Of a DNA stretch of 59,576 nucleotides, positions 33,885 to 43,132 are shown in pieces (positions within the stretch are counted from its first letter, which is position 1; each line of letters opens with the position of its first letter). Made by a program: the position numbers and the translations under genes. Source of the DNA: Deltaproteobacteria bacterium HGW-Deltaproteobacteria-14 (lineage in GTDB: Bacteria; Myxococcota_A; UBA9042; PHBI01). Location of the stretch: positions 1 to 59,576 of the forward strand of contig PHBI01000017.1 of assembly GCA_002841945.1 (NCBI GenBank), written 5' to 3'. The notes under the pieces are model-generated. The model worked only from the letters and a program-made list of their open reading frames with translations, had not been told where the DNA came from and did no database searches.

Positions 33885-35450
33885 CTACTCGAACGGCACG
33901 GGCCCGGGCGGCATCGAGCCGGGCGTGCCGCCGCGGTCGCTGCCGTCACCGTAGCCAAGGTACTGGGCGACACCCCAGCAGAAGACCCGGCCGGACTCCC
34001 CAATAGCGCAGCTACCCGATTGGGGGGAGTAGCCGCCCACCGCCACGAACACGGCGTTCTCGCCCAGGTTGACGAGCCCCACCGCGTTGGGCTGCTCATC
34101 ATCACCGATCGCGTCCGTGTTCTCGTAGCCCATCGGGCCTCCGGCGCCCCAACACCTGACAGCGCCTCCCGCCATCAGGACACAGGTGTGCTTGTTGCCG
34201 GTCGACCCAGGGGCGAGTCGCATGACCGTCCCGCCGAGCTGAACGTTTCCGCCGACATACGCCGCCTCCGTGTCCCCGTAAACGGTCGCCGTACCGTGGC
34301 TCAAGAGCGCGCCCCAGCACCGCATCGCACCGCTCGGCGTGAGGGCGCAGGTCCATTCGCTACCGACGGTCAACGACGTCGCGAGGACACCCAGCGGAAC
34401 GGGTGACGCGAAGTCCGAGGCGGACTGTCCGCGATCGGCCGTTGAGCCGTAGCCGAGGGCGCCGCTCGTGCCGCGTCCCCAGCACCACACCTTCCCCTCG
34501 ACATCCAGCGCGCACGCGTGCCAAGCACCGGCGCTGATGTCCATCACCGGGTTGGGTATGGGAACAGGGGCGATGTCGAGGGCGTGGTCCATGTCCACGT
34601 AGTCCATCGCGCCTGGTGCCAAGAGGCCGGCGGAACCCCAGCATCGGACCTCGTGTGTATCCGCGGTGACGACGCATCTATTGTCGACGGCGACGGCGAG
34701 CTTTTCGACCGGAAGCGGAAAAACCGTCGCACTTGCGGCCGAGTTGTTGTCGCTCCAGCATCTGACGGTCTTGTCCGCGAGGCGGGCACAGTACCCGGTC
34801 TCGCTCGAGAAGATATCGATGACGTCGCTGTCGAACGCGAACATCGATTGGTCCTTGGCCGGCTGGTTCGTCTGGTACCAGCACCTGGCGATGCCGTGCA
34901 CGGCGAGGCAGGTGGCCTCGCCGCCAATCGACACCATCCGCCCCTTGCACACCCCAGCGCGACAGAAGCCCGGGTACTCGGTACCGGAGTCGCACGCGGC
35001 ATCCCAAGGCTTCTCCGGGGCCGAGCACAATCCCGTGGCGGGATCGCAGGTCCCAGCCTCGTGACACTGCGACTCGGCGTCGCAGATCACCGGATCTGAG
35101 CCGGTGCAGACGCCGCCCTGGCAGGCGTCGACCTGCGTGCATGCGTCACCGTCGTCGCAGGGGCCGGTCTTTGGGGTGGGTTCACAGCTCCCGCCGACAC
35201 ACGCACCGACGACGCAGACTCCATCGAGGTGAGCGCAGCCGTCCGGGCAATTCTGTACCGTGTCGGGCTGCGCCGTGTCGGGCTGCGCCGTGTCGGGCTG
35301 CGCCGTGTCGGGCTGCGCCACGGTGTCGGGCTGCTGGGTGTCCGCTGACGAAGTGTCTGTCTGAGTCGTGTCCTCTTGGACGACAGGGGCTGGAAAACAC
35401 CCGGCGACGGTAAACCACACCCAGAGGAAAGGCCGGGCGAATACGCGCAT
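33885..35450 (-). CDS. RCC1-repeat lipoprotein with Cys-rich N terminus
   Basis: 521 residues. Lipobox VAGC (Cys18), then an Asp-Thr linker that becomes four exact AQPDT units, then Cys-rich repeats (CDDGDACTQVDACQGGVC). The rest is RCC1-like propeller blades, each with a Cys pair: HACALDVEGKVWCWG, WTCALTPSGAMRCWG and HTCVLMAGGAVRCWG. It is probably a disulfide-stabilised surface propeller. The start is ATG with GGAGGT upstream. Base composition is less GC-biased than the adjoining ftsEX operon. The gene converges with envC (40 bases between stops). Confidence 0.8.
   Translation of the reverse strand: MRVFARPFLWVWFTVAGCFPAPVVQEDTTQTDTSSADTQQPDTVAQPDTAQPDTAQPDTAQPDTVQNCPDGCAHLDGVCVVGACVGGSCEPTPKTGPCDDGDACTQVDACQGGVCTGSDPVICDAESQCHEAGTCDPATGLCSAPEKPWDAACDSGTEYPGFCRAGVCKGRMVSIGGEATCLAVHGIARCWYQTNQPAKDQSMFAFDSDVIDIFSSETGYCARLADKTVRCWSDNNSAASATVFPLPVEKLAVAVDNRCVVTADTHEVRCWGSAGLLAPGAMDYVDMDHALDIAPVPIPNPVMDISAGAWHACALDVEGKVWCWGRGTSGALGYGSTADRGQSASDFASPVPLGVLATSLTVGSEWTCALTPSGAMRCWGALLSHGTATVYGDTEAAYVGGNVQLGGTVMRLAPGSTGNKHTCVLMAGGAVRCWGAGGPMGYENTDAIGDDEQPNAVGLVNLGENAVFVAVGGYSPQSGSCAIGESGRVFCWGVAQYLGYGDGSDRGGTPGSMPPGPVPFE
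35261..35320 (-). repeat. Four tandem 15-bp repeats encoding AQPDT
   Basis: Four copies of TGTCGGGCTGCGCCG (last base A in the final copy), in frame within the linker of the RCC1 lipoprotein. Near-identical copies suggest recent slippage-driven expansion of the linker. Confidence 0.85.
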
Positions 35451-35775
35451 GGTTGACCTCCGTGTCGGTGAGGAGTCGTCGACCCAGAGACAGCGCTTCT
35501 AAGATCAAATCGCAGCTCTCAGAGGACCCCAGGATCACGAAACCGTGCCCCACGTCCGCCATCCACACAAGAGTAGGCGGCGGCGGCGGCACGAGGGCAT
35601 CGCGGAGCTCGCTTGACGCGAGCAATCGGGCGGAACTACCGTCCGCAGCGAGCTCTGGGGGTGGCACGATGGCCAAACCTCGGGCGAGCGCCGATGTGCT
35701 CGCCCCACGAAGCTCATCGGTGAATCTCGGCGCGCGTGGGTTGACGCGGACGCCGCCACAGAACGGAGAGGGTCG
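35451..35775. other. Divergent intergenic region, 325 bases
   Basis: It separates the RCC1 and LTD lipoprotein genes and should hold both promoters. A minus-strand reading frame through it has protein-like composition (AIVPPPELAADGSS, LVWMADVGHGFVILG) but lacks a credible start and runs on into the antisense of the next gene. It may be a gene remnant; nothing firm can be called. Confidence 0.4.
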
Positions 35776-38145
35776 ATGCGACGAAGCTTCTACGGTGTAA
35801 TGCTCGCGAGCGCGCTTGCGCTGCTCGTCGGGTGCGGAGACGACGGCGGGACGACGACCGACACGAGCGGCGGCGACACGACGGTCACCGACACGACGGT
35901 CACCGACACGACGGTCGCGGACACGATGGTCACCGACACTGTCGCGGACACGACGGTCACCGACACCGTCGCGGACACGACGATCACCGACACCGTCGCG
36001 GACACGACGGTCACCGACACCGTCGCGGACACGACGGAGACCGATACGACGGTCGCGGACACGACGGAGACCGATACGACGGTCACCGACACCACGGTCA
36101 CCGACACCACCGTCGCCGACACGACGGTCACCGACACCACCACCGACACCACGGTCGCCGACACCACCGAGACGGACACCACCGCCCCGGGATGTGCGAC
36201 CGAGCTGTTCTTCAGCGAGTACGTCGAGGGTGCGAGTAGTGATAAGGCGCTGGAGATCGCCAACTTCACCGGTTTCCCGGTGGACGTCGGCGAGTACGCC
36301 ATCATCGACCTCCGCAACGCCGACGGTGTGAAGACCTGGGACACGGACGGGACCGTCATCGACCTCCCGCACCACGTCCTCGAGTCCGGCGACGTCTACG
36401 TCATCTGCAACGCCGCCGCGAGCGCTGAGATCAAGTCGCAGTGCGACCTGGTCCTCGGCGACAGCGGTGGTGCCATCGACCCGACCATCGTCTACTTCAA
36501 TGGCAACGACGCTCGCTCGCTCGCCAAGGGCGGGGTGCGCATCGACGACATCGGCTCCGAGGCGGACCCGGGCTCGACCGGCTGGACCGTTGCCGGTGTG
36601 GCCGACGCGACCGTGGACCACACCCTCGTCCGCAAGTCGACCGTGATGACGCCAACGACCGATTGGGCCACGAGCAGCGCGGACGAGTGGACCGTGCTCG
36701 ATATCGGGACCATCACCGACCTCGGCCAGCACACCTACGACGGCTCCTGCCCGGCCACCACCGCCGCCGCGGACATCGTCATCAACGAGATCGTCGCGGC
36801 CCCCGCGGGGGACGGCAAGGACTGGATCGAGCTCTACAACAACACCGCCGCCGCCGTGGACCTCGGCGGCTGGACCCTGGACGACACCGGCTCCGTCGAC
36901 GGAAGCGAGACCTACACCTTCCCGGCCGGAACCATGATCCCGGCGGACGGCTTCCTCGTCCTCGACCGAGACGCGGACTTCACCTTCGGCCTCGGCGCCG
37001 ACGACGCTGTCGTCCTGCGCGACGACGCGGGGGTGTACGCCGACGCCGTGAGCTGGCTCGACGGCTTTGCCCCCGAGGGCAGCAGCTACGGCCGCCTGCC
37101 CGACGGCACAGGCGACTTCCAGACCCTGACCCTGACCACCCCGGACGCCCCCAACGCGACCTGCGGCGACGCGGTCTGCCAGGACGGCGAGAGCTGTGGC
37201 GCCTGCGCCGCCGACTGCGGCGCCTGCGCCGACGTGGCGCTCAACGAGGTCCTGTGGGCCTCGAGCGACACCACGACGCCCTTCGTCGAGCTGTACAACC
37301 TCCAGGCGACCGAGGCGGACATCTCCGGGTGGTCGCTCGTCGTCGGCGATGCCTCGTATGTCTTCCCGGCCGCCACCACGATCGCCGCCGGCGCCTACCT
37401 GGTCGTCGACGCCACGAACCATGGGCTGACCCTCGCCGCCAGTGACGCGATGTCACTCGCCGACGACGGCGGCTTCATCCTCGAGACGGCCACCTGGGAC
37501 AGCCTCTCCGCGGGCGACAGCTGGGGACGCGTCCCCAACGGCAACGGTTCGTTCACCACGCTGAACGCGCCGAGCCCCGGCGCTGAGAACCAGGGCACCG
37601 CAGCCTGCGCCACCGATCTCTTCATCAGCGAGTACGTCGAGGGTGGGAGCTACAACAAGGCTCTCGAGATCGCCAACTTCACCGGCGCCGCCGTGGACCT
37701 GAGCGGCTACGCGATCCTGTCGGGGAGCAACGGGGCTGCGTTCAGCGACACCTACGCCCTGACCGGCACCCTCGCGAACGGTGACGTCCTCGTTCTGTGC
37801 CACGGGTCGATTGACGCCGCATATCTCGACCGCTGTGATGTCGCGATCACCAGCACGGTCGTGAACTTCAACGGCGATGACGCGCGCGCGCTGGCCAAGG
37901 TGCCCACGGGCGGCGGTAGTCCCGTGGTCATCGACGCCTTTGGTCTAACCACCGGCGATCCTGGCGACGGCTGGAGCGTCGGTGACGTCACCGCGGCGAC
38001 CAAAGACCACACCTTCCGGCGCATGAGCTCCGTGCTCTCGCCCAACGCTGATTGGACGGCCTCCTCCGTGAGCGAGTGGGAGATCCTCGCCAAGGACACC
38101 CTCGACGGCCTCGGCAGCCACGCCTACGGCGGCACCTGCCCGTAG
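35776..38145 (+). CDS. Lipoprotein with long Asp-Thr repeat linker and four lamin-tail (LTD) domains
   Basis: 789 residues. Lipobox LVGC (Cys20) is followed by about 105 residues made almost wholly of DTTVTDTTVADTT-type units. Four LTD domains follow: type A at both ends (LFFSEYVEGASSDKALEIANF, and the similar LFISEYVEGG), and two shorter ones between (VINEIVAAP, ALNEVLWASS). A small Cys-rich patch (CGDAVCQDGESCGACAADCG) separates the second and third. Bacterial LTD domains occur on secreted or surface proteins and nucleases; no nuclease domain is present. The start ATG follows GGAGAGGGTCG. A strong terminator lies 15 to 100 bases after the stop. Confidence 0.85.
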   Translation: MRRSFYGVMLASALALLVGCGDDGGTTTDTSGGDTTVTDTTVTDTTVADTMVTDTVADTTVTDTVADTTITDTVADTTVTDTVADTTETDTTVADTTETDTTVTDTTVTDTTVADTTVTDTTTDTTVADTTETDTTAPGCATELFFSEYVEGASSDKALEIANFTGFPVDVGEYAIIDLRNADGVKTWDTDGTVIDLPHHVLESGDVYVICNAAASAEIKSQCDLVLGDSGGAIDPTIVYFNGNDARSLAKGGVRIDDIGSEADPGSTGWTVAGVADATVDHTLVRKSTVMTPTTDWATSSADEWTVLDIGTITDLGQHTYDGSCPATTAAADIVINEIVAAPAGDGKDWIELYNNTAAAVDLGGWTLDDTGSVDGSETYTFPAGTMIPADGFLVLDRDADFTFGLGADDAVVLRDDAGVYADAVSWLDGFAPEGSSYGRLPDGTGDFQTLTLTTPDAPNATCGDAVCQDGESCGACAADCGACADVALNEVLWASSDTTTPFVELYNLQATEADISGWSLVVGDASYVFPAATTIAAGAYLVVDATNHGLTLAASDAMSLADDGGFILETATWDSLSAGDSWGRVPNGNGSFTTLNAPSPGAENQGTAACATDLFISEYVEGGSYNKALEIANFTGAAVDLSGYAILSGSNGAAFSDTYALTGTLANGDVLVLCHGSIDAAYLDRCDVAITSTVVNFNGDDARALAKVPTGGGSPVVIDAFGLTTGDPGDGWSVGDVTAATKDHTFRRMSSVLSPNADWTASSVSEWEILAKDTLDGLGSHAYGGTCP
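35878..36181 (+). repeat. Degenerate tandem repeats encoding the DTTV(T/A) linker
   Basis: About 300 bases built from GACACGACGGTC-ACC/GCG 12- to 15-mers and 24-bp higher-order units. They stay in frame and keep Asp-Thr-Thr-Val. Expansion or contraction would alter linker length without frameshift only in steps of three bases. Confidence 0.85.
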
Positions 38146-38162
38146 GTAGTCGCCTGCGCGAC

Positions 38163-38250
38163 GGGTCCCCGGCGGGCAAGTCCGCCGGGGATCCCCTGAA
38201 CGAAAAAACGAACCCTCTCTGCGCGACCGCGCAGGGAGGGTTCGTTCGTT
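38163..38250. terminator. Double hairpin, bidirectional terminator
   Basis: The first hairpin pairs GGGTCCCCGGCGG with a bulged complement ending at 38195. The second is a 16-bp stem with a GACC loop (38209 to 38244). On the minus strand it is followed by TTTTTT, and on the plus strand by TTCGTTTCGG. It ends both the LTD gene and the rpmH-to-jag operon. Confidence 0.8.
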
Positions 38251-38317
38251 TCGGGCTCGGCTCACCGCGAAGCGGGCGCCCGTCGGGGGGCCCGCTTGTG
38301 CGGTTGCACATCGAAGA

Positions 38318-39355
38318 TCAGTCGCGGTCGTCCTGATCGTCGCCGGAATCATCGTGCGACGCACCATCGGCGTCGCGGGGGATGATGCAGACGCGGCGGA
38401 AGACGCCCTCGCCCTCGGACTTCGTCACGACGCCGTCGACCTCCTTGAGGGTGAGGTGGACGATGCGGCGCGAGCGCGGGTCGAGAGGCCCGAGCTTGAA
38501 CGTCCGGCCCTCCTCGATGGCGCGCTCCGCGAGGTGATGCGCCGACTCGCCGAGGTCCACGTCGGCCTTGGCCTTGATCCCCATCGAGTCGATGACGATC
38601 TTCTTGCGGTCGTCACCCGAGGCGTTGACCACCTTGTCGACGAGGTGCTCGAAGGCGTCGAGGACCTCGAGGTCGTTGGCGGCGAAGGCGTCGTGGTAGA
38701 CGCCGCTCTGGAGGTCGACGCGCACGTTCTGATCCGTCTCGCTGACGGTCACGTCCATGCCGAAGCCCATCGCGGTCAAGAAGTCACCGACGACCTGCAT
38801 CGCCTTCTCACCGCGCGGGCCGAGCTCGGCCCCCTCGGCGGCGCGCATGTTCACCTCGATCGGGCCGTCCTCGGGCACGATCAGCTCCTCGACGTGACGC
38901 GGCGGCCGACGCTGGGGGCGACGCTCGTCGCGATCGCGCCCACGACCACCGCGATCGCCACCGCGATCACCACCGCGGCCGCCGCGATCACCGCCGCGGT
39001 CGCGCCCACGCGCGCCGCCACGGTCCCCGCGGTCCCCGCGGTCGCGGCCACGGCCCCCGCGATCACCACCGCGGTCTCCGCGATCTCCGCGATCTCCGCG
39101 ATCACCACGGTCCCGGCGCGCCTCGCGGGGCGCGTCGTCGCCGCCGCCGTCGGCCGGGGCGCCGTCGCCGCTCAGCTTCTCGACGAGCTCCGGTGCGGCC
39201 TTCTGGCCCGACAGCACCTTGATGAGGGCGAAGCCGCCGGTCTTTCCCGCCAGGACCTCGTAGTTCAGCTCGGCGGGCTGTACGCCCATCGCGCTCGAGG
39301 CCTTGGCGACGGCCGCTTCGATGTTTTTACCAGTGAAGGTGCTTGGATTGCTCAT
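38318..39355 (-). CDS. jag: Jag/KhpB RNA-binding protein with long DRG-rich disordered insert
   Basis: 345 residues. The Jag N-terminal domain (FTGKNIEAAVAKASSAMGV) is followed by about 100 disordered residues dominated by RGD/DRGG units (about 80 to 165). Then come a KH domain (VGDFLTAMGFGMDVTV) and a C-terminal R3H domain (LAERAIEEGRTFKLGPLDP to KEVDGVVTKSEGEGV). KhpB proteins bind many RNAs and influence cell division. The insert is much longer and more RG-rich than in most family members. Its ATG overlaps the yidC stop (ATGA), the usual rpmH-rnpA-yidD-yidC-jag arrangement. Confidence 0.9.
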   Translation of the reverse strand: MSNPSTFTGKNIEAAVAKASSAMGVQPAELNYEVLAGKTGGFALIKVLSGQKAAPELVEKLSGDGAPADGGGDDAPREARRDRGDRGDRGDRGDRGGDRGGRGRDRGDRGDRGGARGRDRGGDRGGRGGDRGGDRGGRGRDRDERRPQRRPPRHVEELIVPEDGPIEVNMRAAEGAELGPRGEKAMQVVGDFLTAMGFGMDVTVSETDQNVRVDLQSGVYHDAFAANDLEVLDAFEHLVDKVVNASGDDRKKIVIDSMGIKAKADVDLGESAHHLAERAIEEGRTFKLGPLDPRSRRIVHLTLKEVDGVVTKSEGEGVFRRVCIIPRDADGASHDDSGDDQDDRD

Positions 39356-41559
39356 GGCGTACTCATCCGGCGCTTGATGACGAGGTTCTGCACGATTGTC
39401 AGGGCGACATTCACGAAGATGTAGAGGACCAGCCCCGACGGCAGGAAGAGCATGAAGGCTGAGAACATGATCGGCATACCGTACTTCATGATCTTGCCCT
39501 GGAGTCCGTCCATCGTCGCGGTCGCCGTCAACAGCGTCTGCACGAACATGAGGACGCCGAGCAGGATCGGCATGATGAAGAACGGGTCGGGGGCCGAGAG
39601 GTCGTTGATCCAGAGCCCCATCGGGGCATGGTAGAGCTCGACGCTCGTCTGGATCGACTGATACAGGCCGAACCAGACAGGCATTTGGAGCAGCATGGGG
39701 AAGCAGCCGGTCAGGGGGTTGACCCCCTCACGCTTGAACAGCGCCATCTGCTCCTGGGCGAACTTCTGCTTGTCGCCGTCGAGGCGCTTCTTGATCTCGT
39801 CGAGCTTCGGCTTGAGCTGCTGCATCTTCTGCATCGAGCGGTAGCTCTTGTTCGTCAGCGGCAGCAGCACGAGCTTGACGATGAACGTCAGCAGGATGAT
39901 GGCCAGCGCCCAGTGCCCGACGCCGCCGTGGAGCCAGACGAGCAGCGAGTGCAGCGGCTTGGCGATGAACTCGAAGATCCCGAGGTCGACGTCCCGCTGC
40001 AGGATCGGCGCGGTCTGGGCCAGCAGGTTCTGGTCCTTGGGCCCGGTGTAGAGGATGAAGTCGTAGCGGAGCGAGCTCTGGCGCGCGTCGATGATCTCCT
40101 GGCGCGCCTTGTCGAGGCTCGACACGTCCGCCCCGATCTCGTTGCGGCGCACCCGCCAGGCCGCGTCCACGTCCTTGGTCGACGCGTCGGGCTTGAGCCC
40201 GATGGTGTTGAGCGCCACGTCGCAGCTGCGGTGCGTCCCATCCGCGGCGATCTTCCACTCGGGCCAGCACCCGTTCGCGCCCGGCGAGACGGTCTGCGCC
40301 GCGCTGACGTAGTAGGTCGCGAACAGCGACCACGCCCCCGGGGTGTTGGCGTCGTAGATCGCCATCCCCTGCTGGCACTGCCCGGTGGGCGCGCGGGTCA
40401 CCGGCGCCGCGAGCGCAGCGAAGTACGCGGTGTCCACCCCGATGAAGTCGGTCGGCGTCGTGAACGCGTTGGTCGCGATGGCCGGCCCACCCGCCTTCAG
40501 GTTGTCGATGGCCTGCGACTGCAGGCTCGGGAAGTCGGCGTGCTCGAGGCTCTCGTTGGTGTGGCAGGTCGCCCCCTGGATGTTCGTCGGGCGCGCGAAC
40601 ATGCCGCCACCCTTCGCGTCGGGGTGCTGCCACGCCGAGACCTTCAGCCCCGGGAGGGCCTGGATCGCCTTGTCCCCGAAGTTGTGGAGCGTGACGGTGA
40701 GGTTCAGCGAGTAGGGGTTGCTCCCGGCGGTAAAGCGCTTCTCGATGTAGAACGGCGAGACGTCGAGGGTCGGGTCCGGCCAGACGTAGACCAGCGGGAA
40801 GCCGGGCTCCTTGCTCGTCCGCACGAAGTACGGGTCGCTGAGAAAGAGCGAGCCGAAGTCGCCGGTCCGCTTTACCTCGTAGGCGACGCCGGCGGCGTCC
40901 TTCACCGCGAAGGGCTTGACCGGGGTGATCGAGCCACCCGGCCCCACCAGGTTGACCTGGTACTCGCCGGCGACCTCCGCAGGCGCCGTGACGACCAGGA
41001 GGTCTCCGGCCGCGATGGGCCGGTTGACGACGAACGCGTCCGCCTTGGCGCGGGTGGGCGCGACGATGCTGCCGTCCTTGATGGACGCCCCGGTCGCGCG
41101 CCGCAAGACGCGGGTCACGGGGTCGGGGACGGCGAGCTCCTTGAAATCCACCCGGAACGGCAAGAACCCCGGGTCCCAGGTCGTGACGATGTCGATCGGG
41201 CCAGCCTCGACCTTGTCCTTCGGGACGTTGCTCATCTCCGGCAGGGCGTCGCGCTGGAAGCGATCCTTCTGGAGGTGGGCGGCGTACATCGTCGCGCCTC
41301 CAGCGGTCATCGTGTAGATGACCTCGGGCTGCACGGCCGGGACGCCGATGACGACCCGCTCGACGTCAAAGGCCTGGCCGTCGGCGCGGTTCTCGCGGAA
41401 CGCCTCGAGGCGACCGGGGATGAAGGTCGTCGGTCCCGCGGTCGGGATCGCCTCGGGGGTCGGCCCACCGCCACCTCCGACGCCGCCCTGGGCGAGCGCG
41501 GGCGGAGCCCACGCGCCGAGGGCGAGGAAGATCCCGAGGGATCTCAGGAATGCGCGCAT
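39352..41559 (-). CDS. yidC: Membrane protein insertase YidC
   Basis: 735 residues, longer than the E. coli protein (548) because of a large periplasmic domain (about 30 to 500). The C-terminal insertase core (about 525 to 735) has the transmembrane helices and YidC landmarks: [39 protein letters not shown] and [11 protein letters not shown]. The N terminus resembles a cleavable signal peptide (about 24 residues, ending PALA-QG) instead of the uncleaved TM1 of E. coli. The start is ATG with AGGAGGA upstream, inside the tail of yidD. Confidence 0.92.
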   Translation of the reverse strand: MRAFLRSLGIFLALGAWAPPALAQGGVGGGGGPTPEAIPTAGPTTFIPGRLEAFRENRADGQAFDVERVVIGVPAVQPEVIYTMTAGGATMYAAHLQKDRFQRDALPEMSNVPKDKVEAGPIDIVTTWDPGFLPFRVDFKELAVPDPVTRVLRRATGASIKDGSIVAPTRAKADAFVVNRPIAAGDLLVVTAPAEVAGEYQVNLVGPGGSITPVKPFAVKDAAGVAYEVKRTGDFGSLFLSDPYFVRTSKEPGFPLVYVWPDPTLDVSPFYIEKRFTAGSNPYSLNLTVTLHNFGDKAIQALPGLKVSAWQHPDAKGGGMFARPTNIQGATCHTNESLEHADFPSLQSQAIDNLKAGGPAIATNAFTTPTDFIGVDTAYFAALAAPVTRAPTGQCQQGMAIYDANTPGAWSLFATYYVSAAQTVSPGANGCWPEWKIAADGTHRSCDVALNTIGLKPDASTKDVDAAWRVRRNEIGADVSSLDKARQEIIDARQSSLRYDFILYTGPKDQNLLAQTAPILQRDVDLGIFEFIAKPLHSLLVWLHGGVGHWALAIILLTFIVKLVLLPLTNKSYRSMQKMQQLKPKLDEIKKRLDGDKQKFAQEQMALFKREGVNPLTGCFPMLLQMPVWFGLYQSIQTSVELYHAPMGLWINDLSAPDPFFIMPILLGVLMFVQTLLTATATMDGLQGKIMKYGMPIMFSAFMLFLPSGLVLYIFVNVALTIVQNLVIKRRMSTP

Positions 41560-41870
41560 GCAGCGTCCTCCTGGTGAGCAGCGGCGTGACGCGGCACGTC
41601 GGCCAGCTGCTGGGGGCGATCCGCCGTCGGGGTGTCGCTCGAGCGCTCCCCCCTGGTCGGCGGCACCGGGTCGAAGCCCCCCGGGTGAAAGGGGTGGCAG
41701 CGGCACAGCCGCCACGCGGTCAGCGCGCCGCCACGCACGAAGCCGTGCTTGTGCAGCGCCTCGTCAGCGTACGCGGAGCATGACGGATAGAAGCGGCACG
41801 ACGCCGGCAAGATCGGCGACAGCAACCAGCGGTACAGGGCGACGAGCAGTCTCAGCGGCCACGCGAGCAC
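41544..41870 (-). CDS. yidD: YidD membrane-insertion efficiency factor
   Basis: The conserved core [31 protein letters not shown] and [17 protein letters not shown] is diagnostic of YidD; the three-Cys motif is intact. I chose the GTG directly after the rnpA stop, giving 108 residues. ATGs at 41951 and 41978 are possible but would overlap rnpA heavily. A 35-residue tail after the core is longer than usual (family about 70 to 90) and overlaps the yidC start. YidD helps YidC-dependent insertion at the inner membrane. Confidence 0.87.
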   Translation of the reverse strand: MLAWPLRLLVALYRWLLSPILPASCRFYPSCSAYADEALHKHGFVRGGALTAWRLCRCHPFHPGGFDPVPPTRGERSSDTPTADRPQQLADVPRHAAAHQEDAACAHS

Positions 41871-41871
41871 C

Positions 41872-42354
41872 CTATCGACGGCGCGCCACGCCGCGCTTGC
41901 GGCGGCGAGGACCGCCCTCGTCCAGGGTCTCGAGGTAGCGGGTGATGACATGAACCAGCTCGTCTCGGGTGACTGCAAAGGAGAAGTCGTCGATCCCGCG
42001 CTTGGCGGTGATGACGACGTCGTATGGGGTCTCGCCGCGCTTGCGCTCGCGATGTAGCGTCACGCTCCGGCGCCACGCCTCGCGAACCCAGCGCTTGATG
42101 CGGTTTCGGAGGACGGCCTTGCCCACCTTGCGAGAGACGGTGATCCCGATCCGGCTTCGGCCGCTTCGCCCCACCAAGAAGTGGAAGATGAAGCGACGCC
42201 CGTGGATCCGCTGACCGCTGCTCTGGAGCCGCAGGAACTCCCTGCGCTTGCGCAGGCGACGCTCCGGTGGGAACCGCTGATCGTGATGCCCTTCTTCACC
42301 CACGGAGCGTTCCGACGTCGCGATCAGGGATGGCGTTTCGTGGCGTGAGGTCAC
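41872..42354 (-). CDS. rnpA: Ribonuclease P protein component
   Basis: 160 residues. The RNR motif of RnpA is present as [14 protein letters not shown], with [16 protein letters not shown] near the start and [17 protein letters not shown] before it. It binds RNase P RNA and promotes tRNA 5-prime maturation. Basic extensions at both ends make it longer than E. coli RnpA (119). The N-terminal 25 residues are weakly conserved in character, so the true start may be downstream. It lies between rpmH and yidD as in most bacteria. Confidence 0.9.
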   Translation of the reverse strand: MTSRHETPSLIATSERSVGEEGHHDQRFPPERRLRKRREFLRLQSSGQRIHGRRFIFHFLVGRSGRSRIGITVSRKVGKAVLRNRIKRWVREAWRRSVTLHRERKRGETPYDVVITAKRGIDDFSFAVTRDELVHVITRYLETLDEGGPRRRKRGVARRR

Positions 42355-42410
42355 GATGCACGGTCGGCGCGGCGAGGCGCGAGCGCCTCGATCCGGCCGC
42401 TCCGCACGCG

Positions 42411-42560
42411 CTACTTCTTCGGAGTCGACACCGCGAGGAGCTTCCGCCCCTTGCGACGACGCGCCTTGATCACCTTGCGACCCGCGTGGGTAGACATCCG
42501 CTCGCGGAAGCCGTGCTTGTTCTTCCGCTTCCTATTGCTGGGCTGGTAGGTCCGCTTCAC
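42411..42560 (-). CDS. rpmH: 50S ribosomal protein L34
   Basis: 49 residues from a GTG with AGGAGAG 6 bases upstream: it begins [20 protein letters not shown] after the initiator and ends in the basic tail of L34. A longer in-frame ORF exists upstream but lacks homology. It is the first gene of the rpmH-rnpA-yidD-yidC-jag operon. Confidence 0.95.
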   Translation of the reverse strand: MKRTYQPSNRKRKNKHGFRERMSTHAGRKVIKARRRKGRKLLAVSTPKK

Positions 42561-42721
42561 CGCGTCTCTCCTGGCTTCGCGCCGTTGACCCGTGTGTTCG
42601 ATCGCTGGGGGAGCTCGACGTCCCCCGCCCCACCGGTTCATCCGGCCGGGCCCCCACCTCTGTGGGGCGGCGCTCCGCTCGCGTCACCCGGCTTGCCCAG
42701 GCTCCGTCTCGAACGGCGCGC

Positions 42722-42751
42722 TAGTAATCCCTCGCGTCGCGGCGATGTCAA
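42722..42751 (-). promoter_or_regulatory. Likely rpmH operon promoter
   Basis: On the minus strand a consensus TTGACA is followed after 17 bases by ATTACT, about 165 bases before the rpmH start. The AT-richer context contrasts with the GC-rich surroundings. Confidence 0.5.
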
Positions 42752-43132
42752 GGCAAAAGGCCGGCAAGGGCTTGGTATCACGGCCTGATCCGGGGCCGTA
42801 CAAGACACCTCGACCCGAGTTTCGAGACGCGTCACCGACCCGTCACGAGATTTTCACCCGAATTCGGAGGGTTCCCCCGAGGTGTCAAAGTAACCCGGAT
42901 TGGCCCCTTGCGATCCCGCCGAGGGCTCTGTTACGCCAGACAGAGAGCCCGGGGCACCACGCTGCGTCGCCCCCGCAGTCTTTCGAGTATACGCAATCCC
43001 CGGAGCCCTGCGGATCCGCGCGTTTTCACGCGTGAACTGCCGTTGCCATCGTGCGTGGACCGCCCCGCGTCCGCACCTGGCTCACACATTATTATGGATC
43101 TGCGCCCGCATCGCGCAGGTTGAGGGAATCCT
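42752..43132. other. rpmH-dnaA divergent region
   Basis: Of the 572-base rpmH-dnaA gap, this 381-base part should carry the dnaA promoter. TTGCGA-N17-TTACGC at 42908 to 42936 is a weak candidate, and an AT-rich patch (CACATTATTATGG) lies 40 bases before dnaA. I see no DnaA-box-like 9-mers here, so this side of dnaA is a less likely oriC. Confidence 0.4.

Noticed and set aside
35182..37422. Minus-strand open frame of 746 codons
   Set aside because: It is mostly antisense to the LTD repeat region (DRRVGDRR repeats mirror the DTTV repeats). Only the intergenic part looks slightly protein-like.
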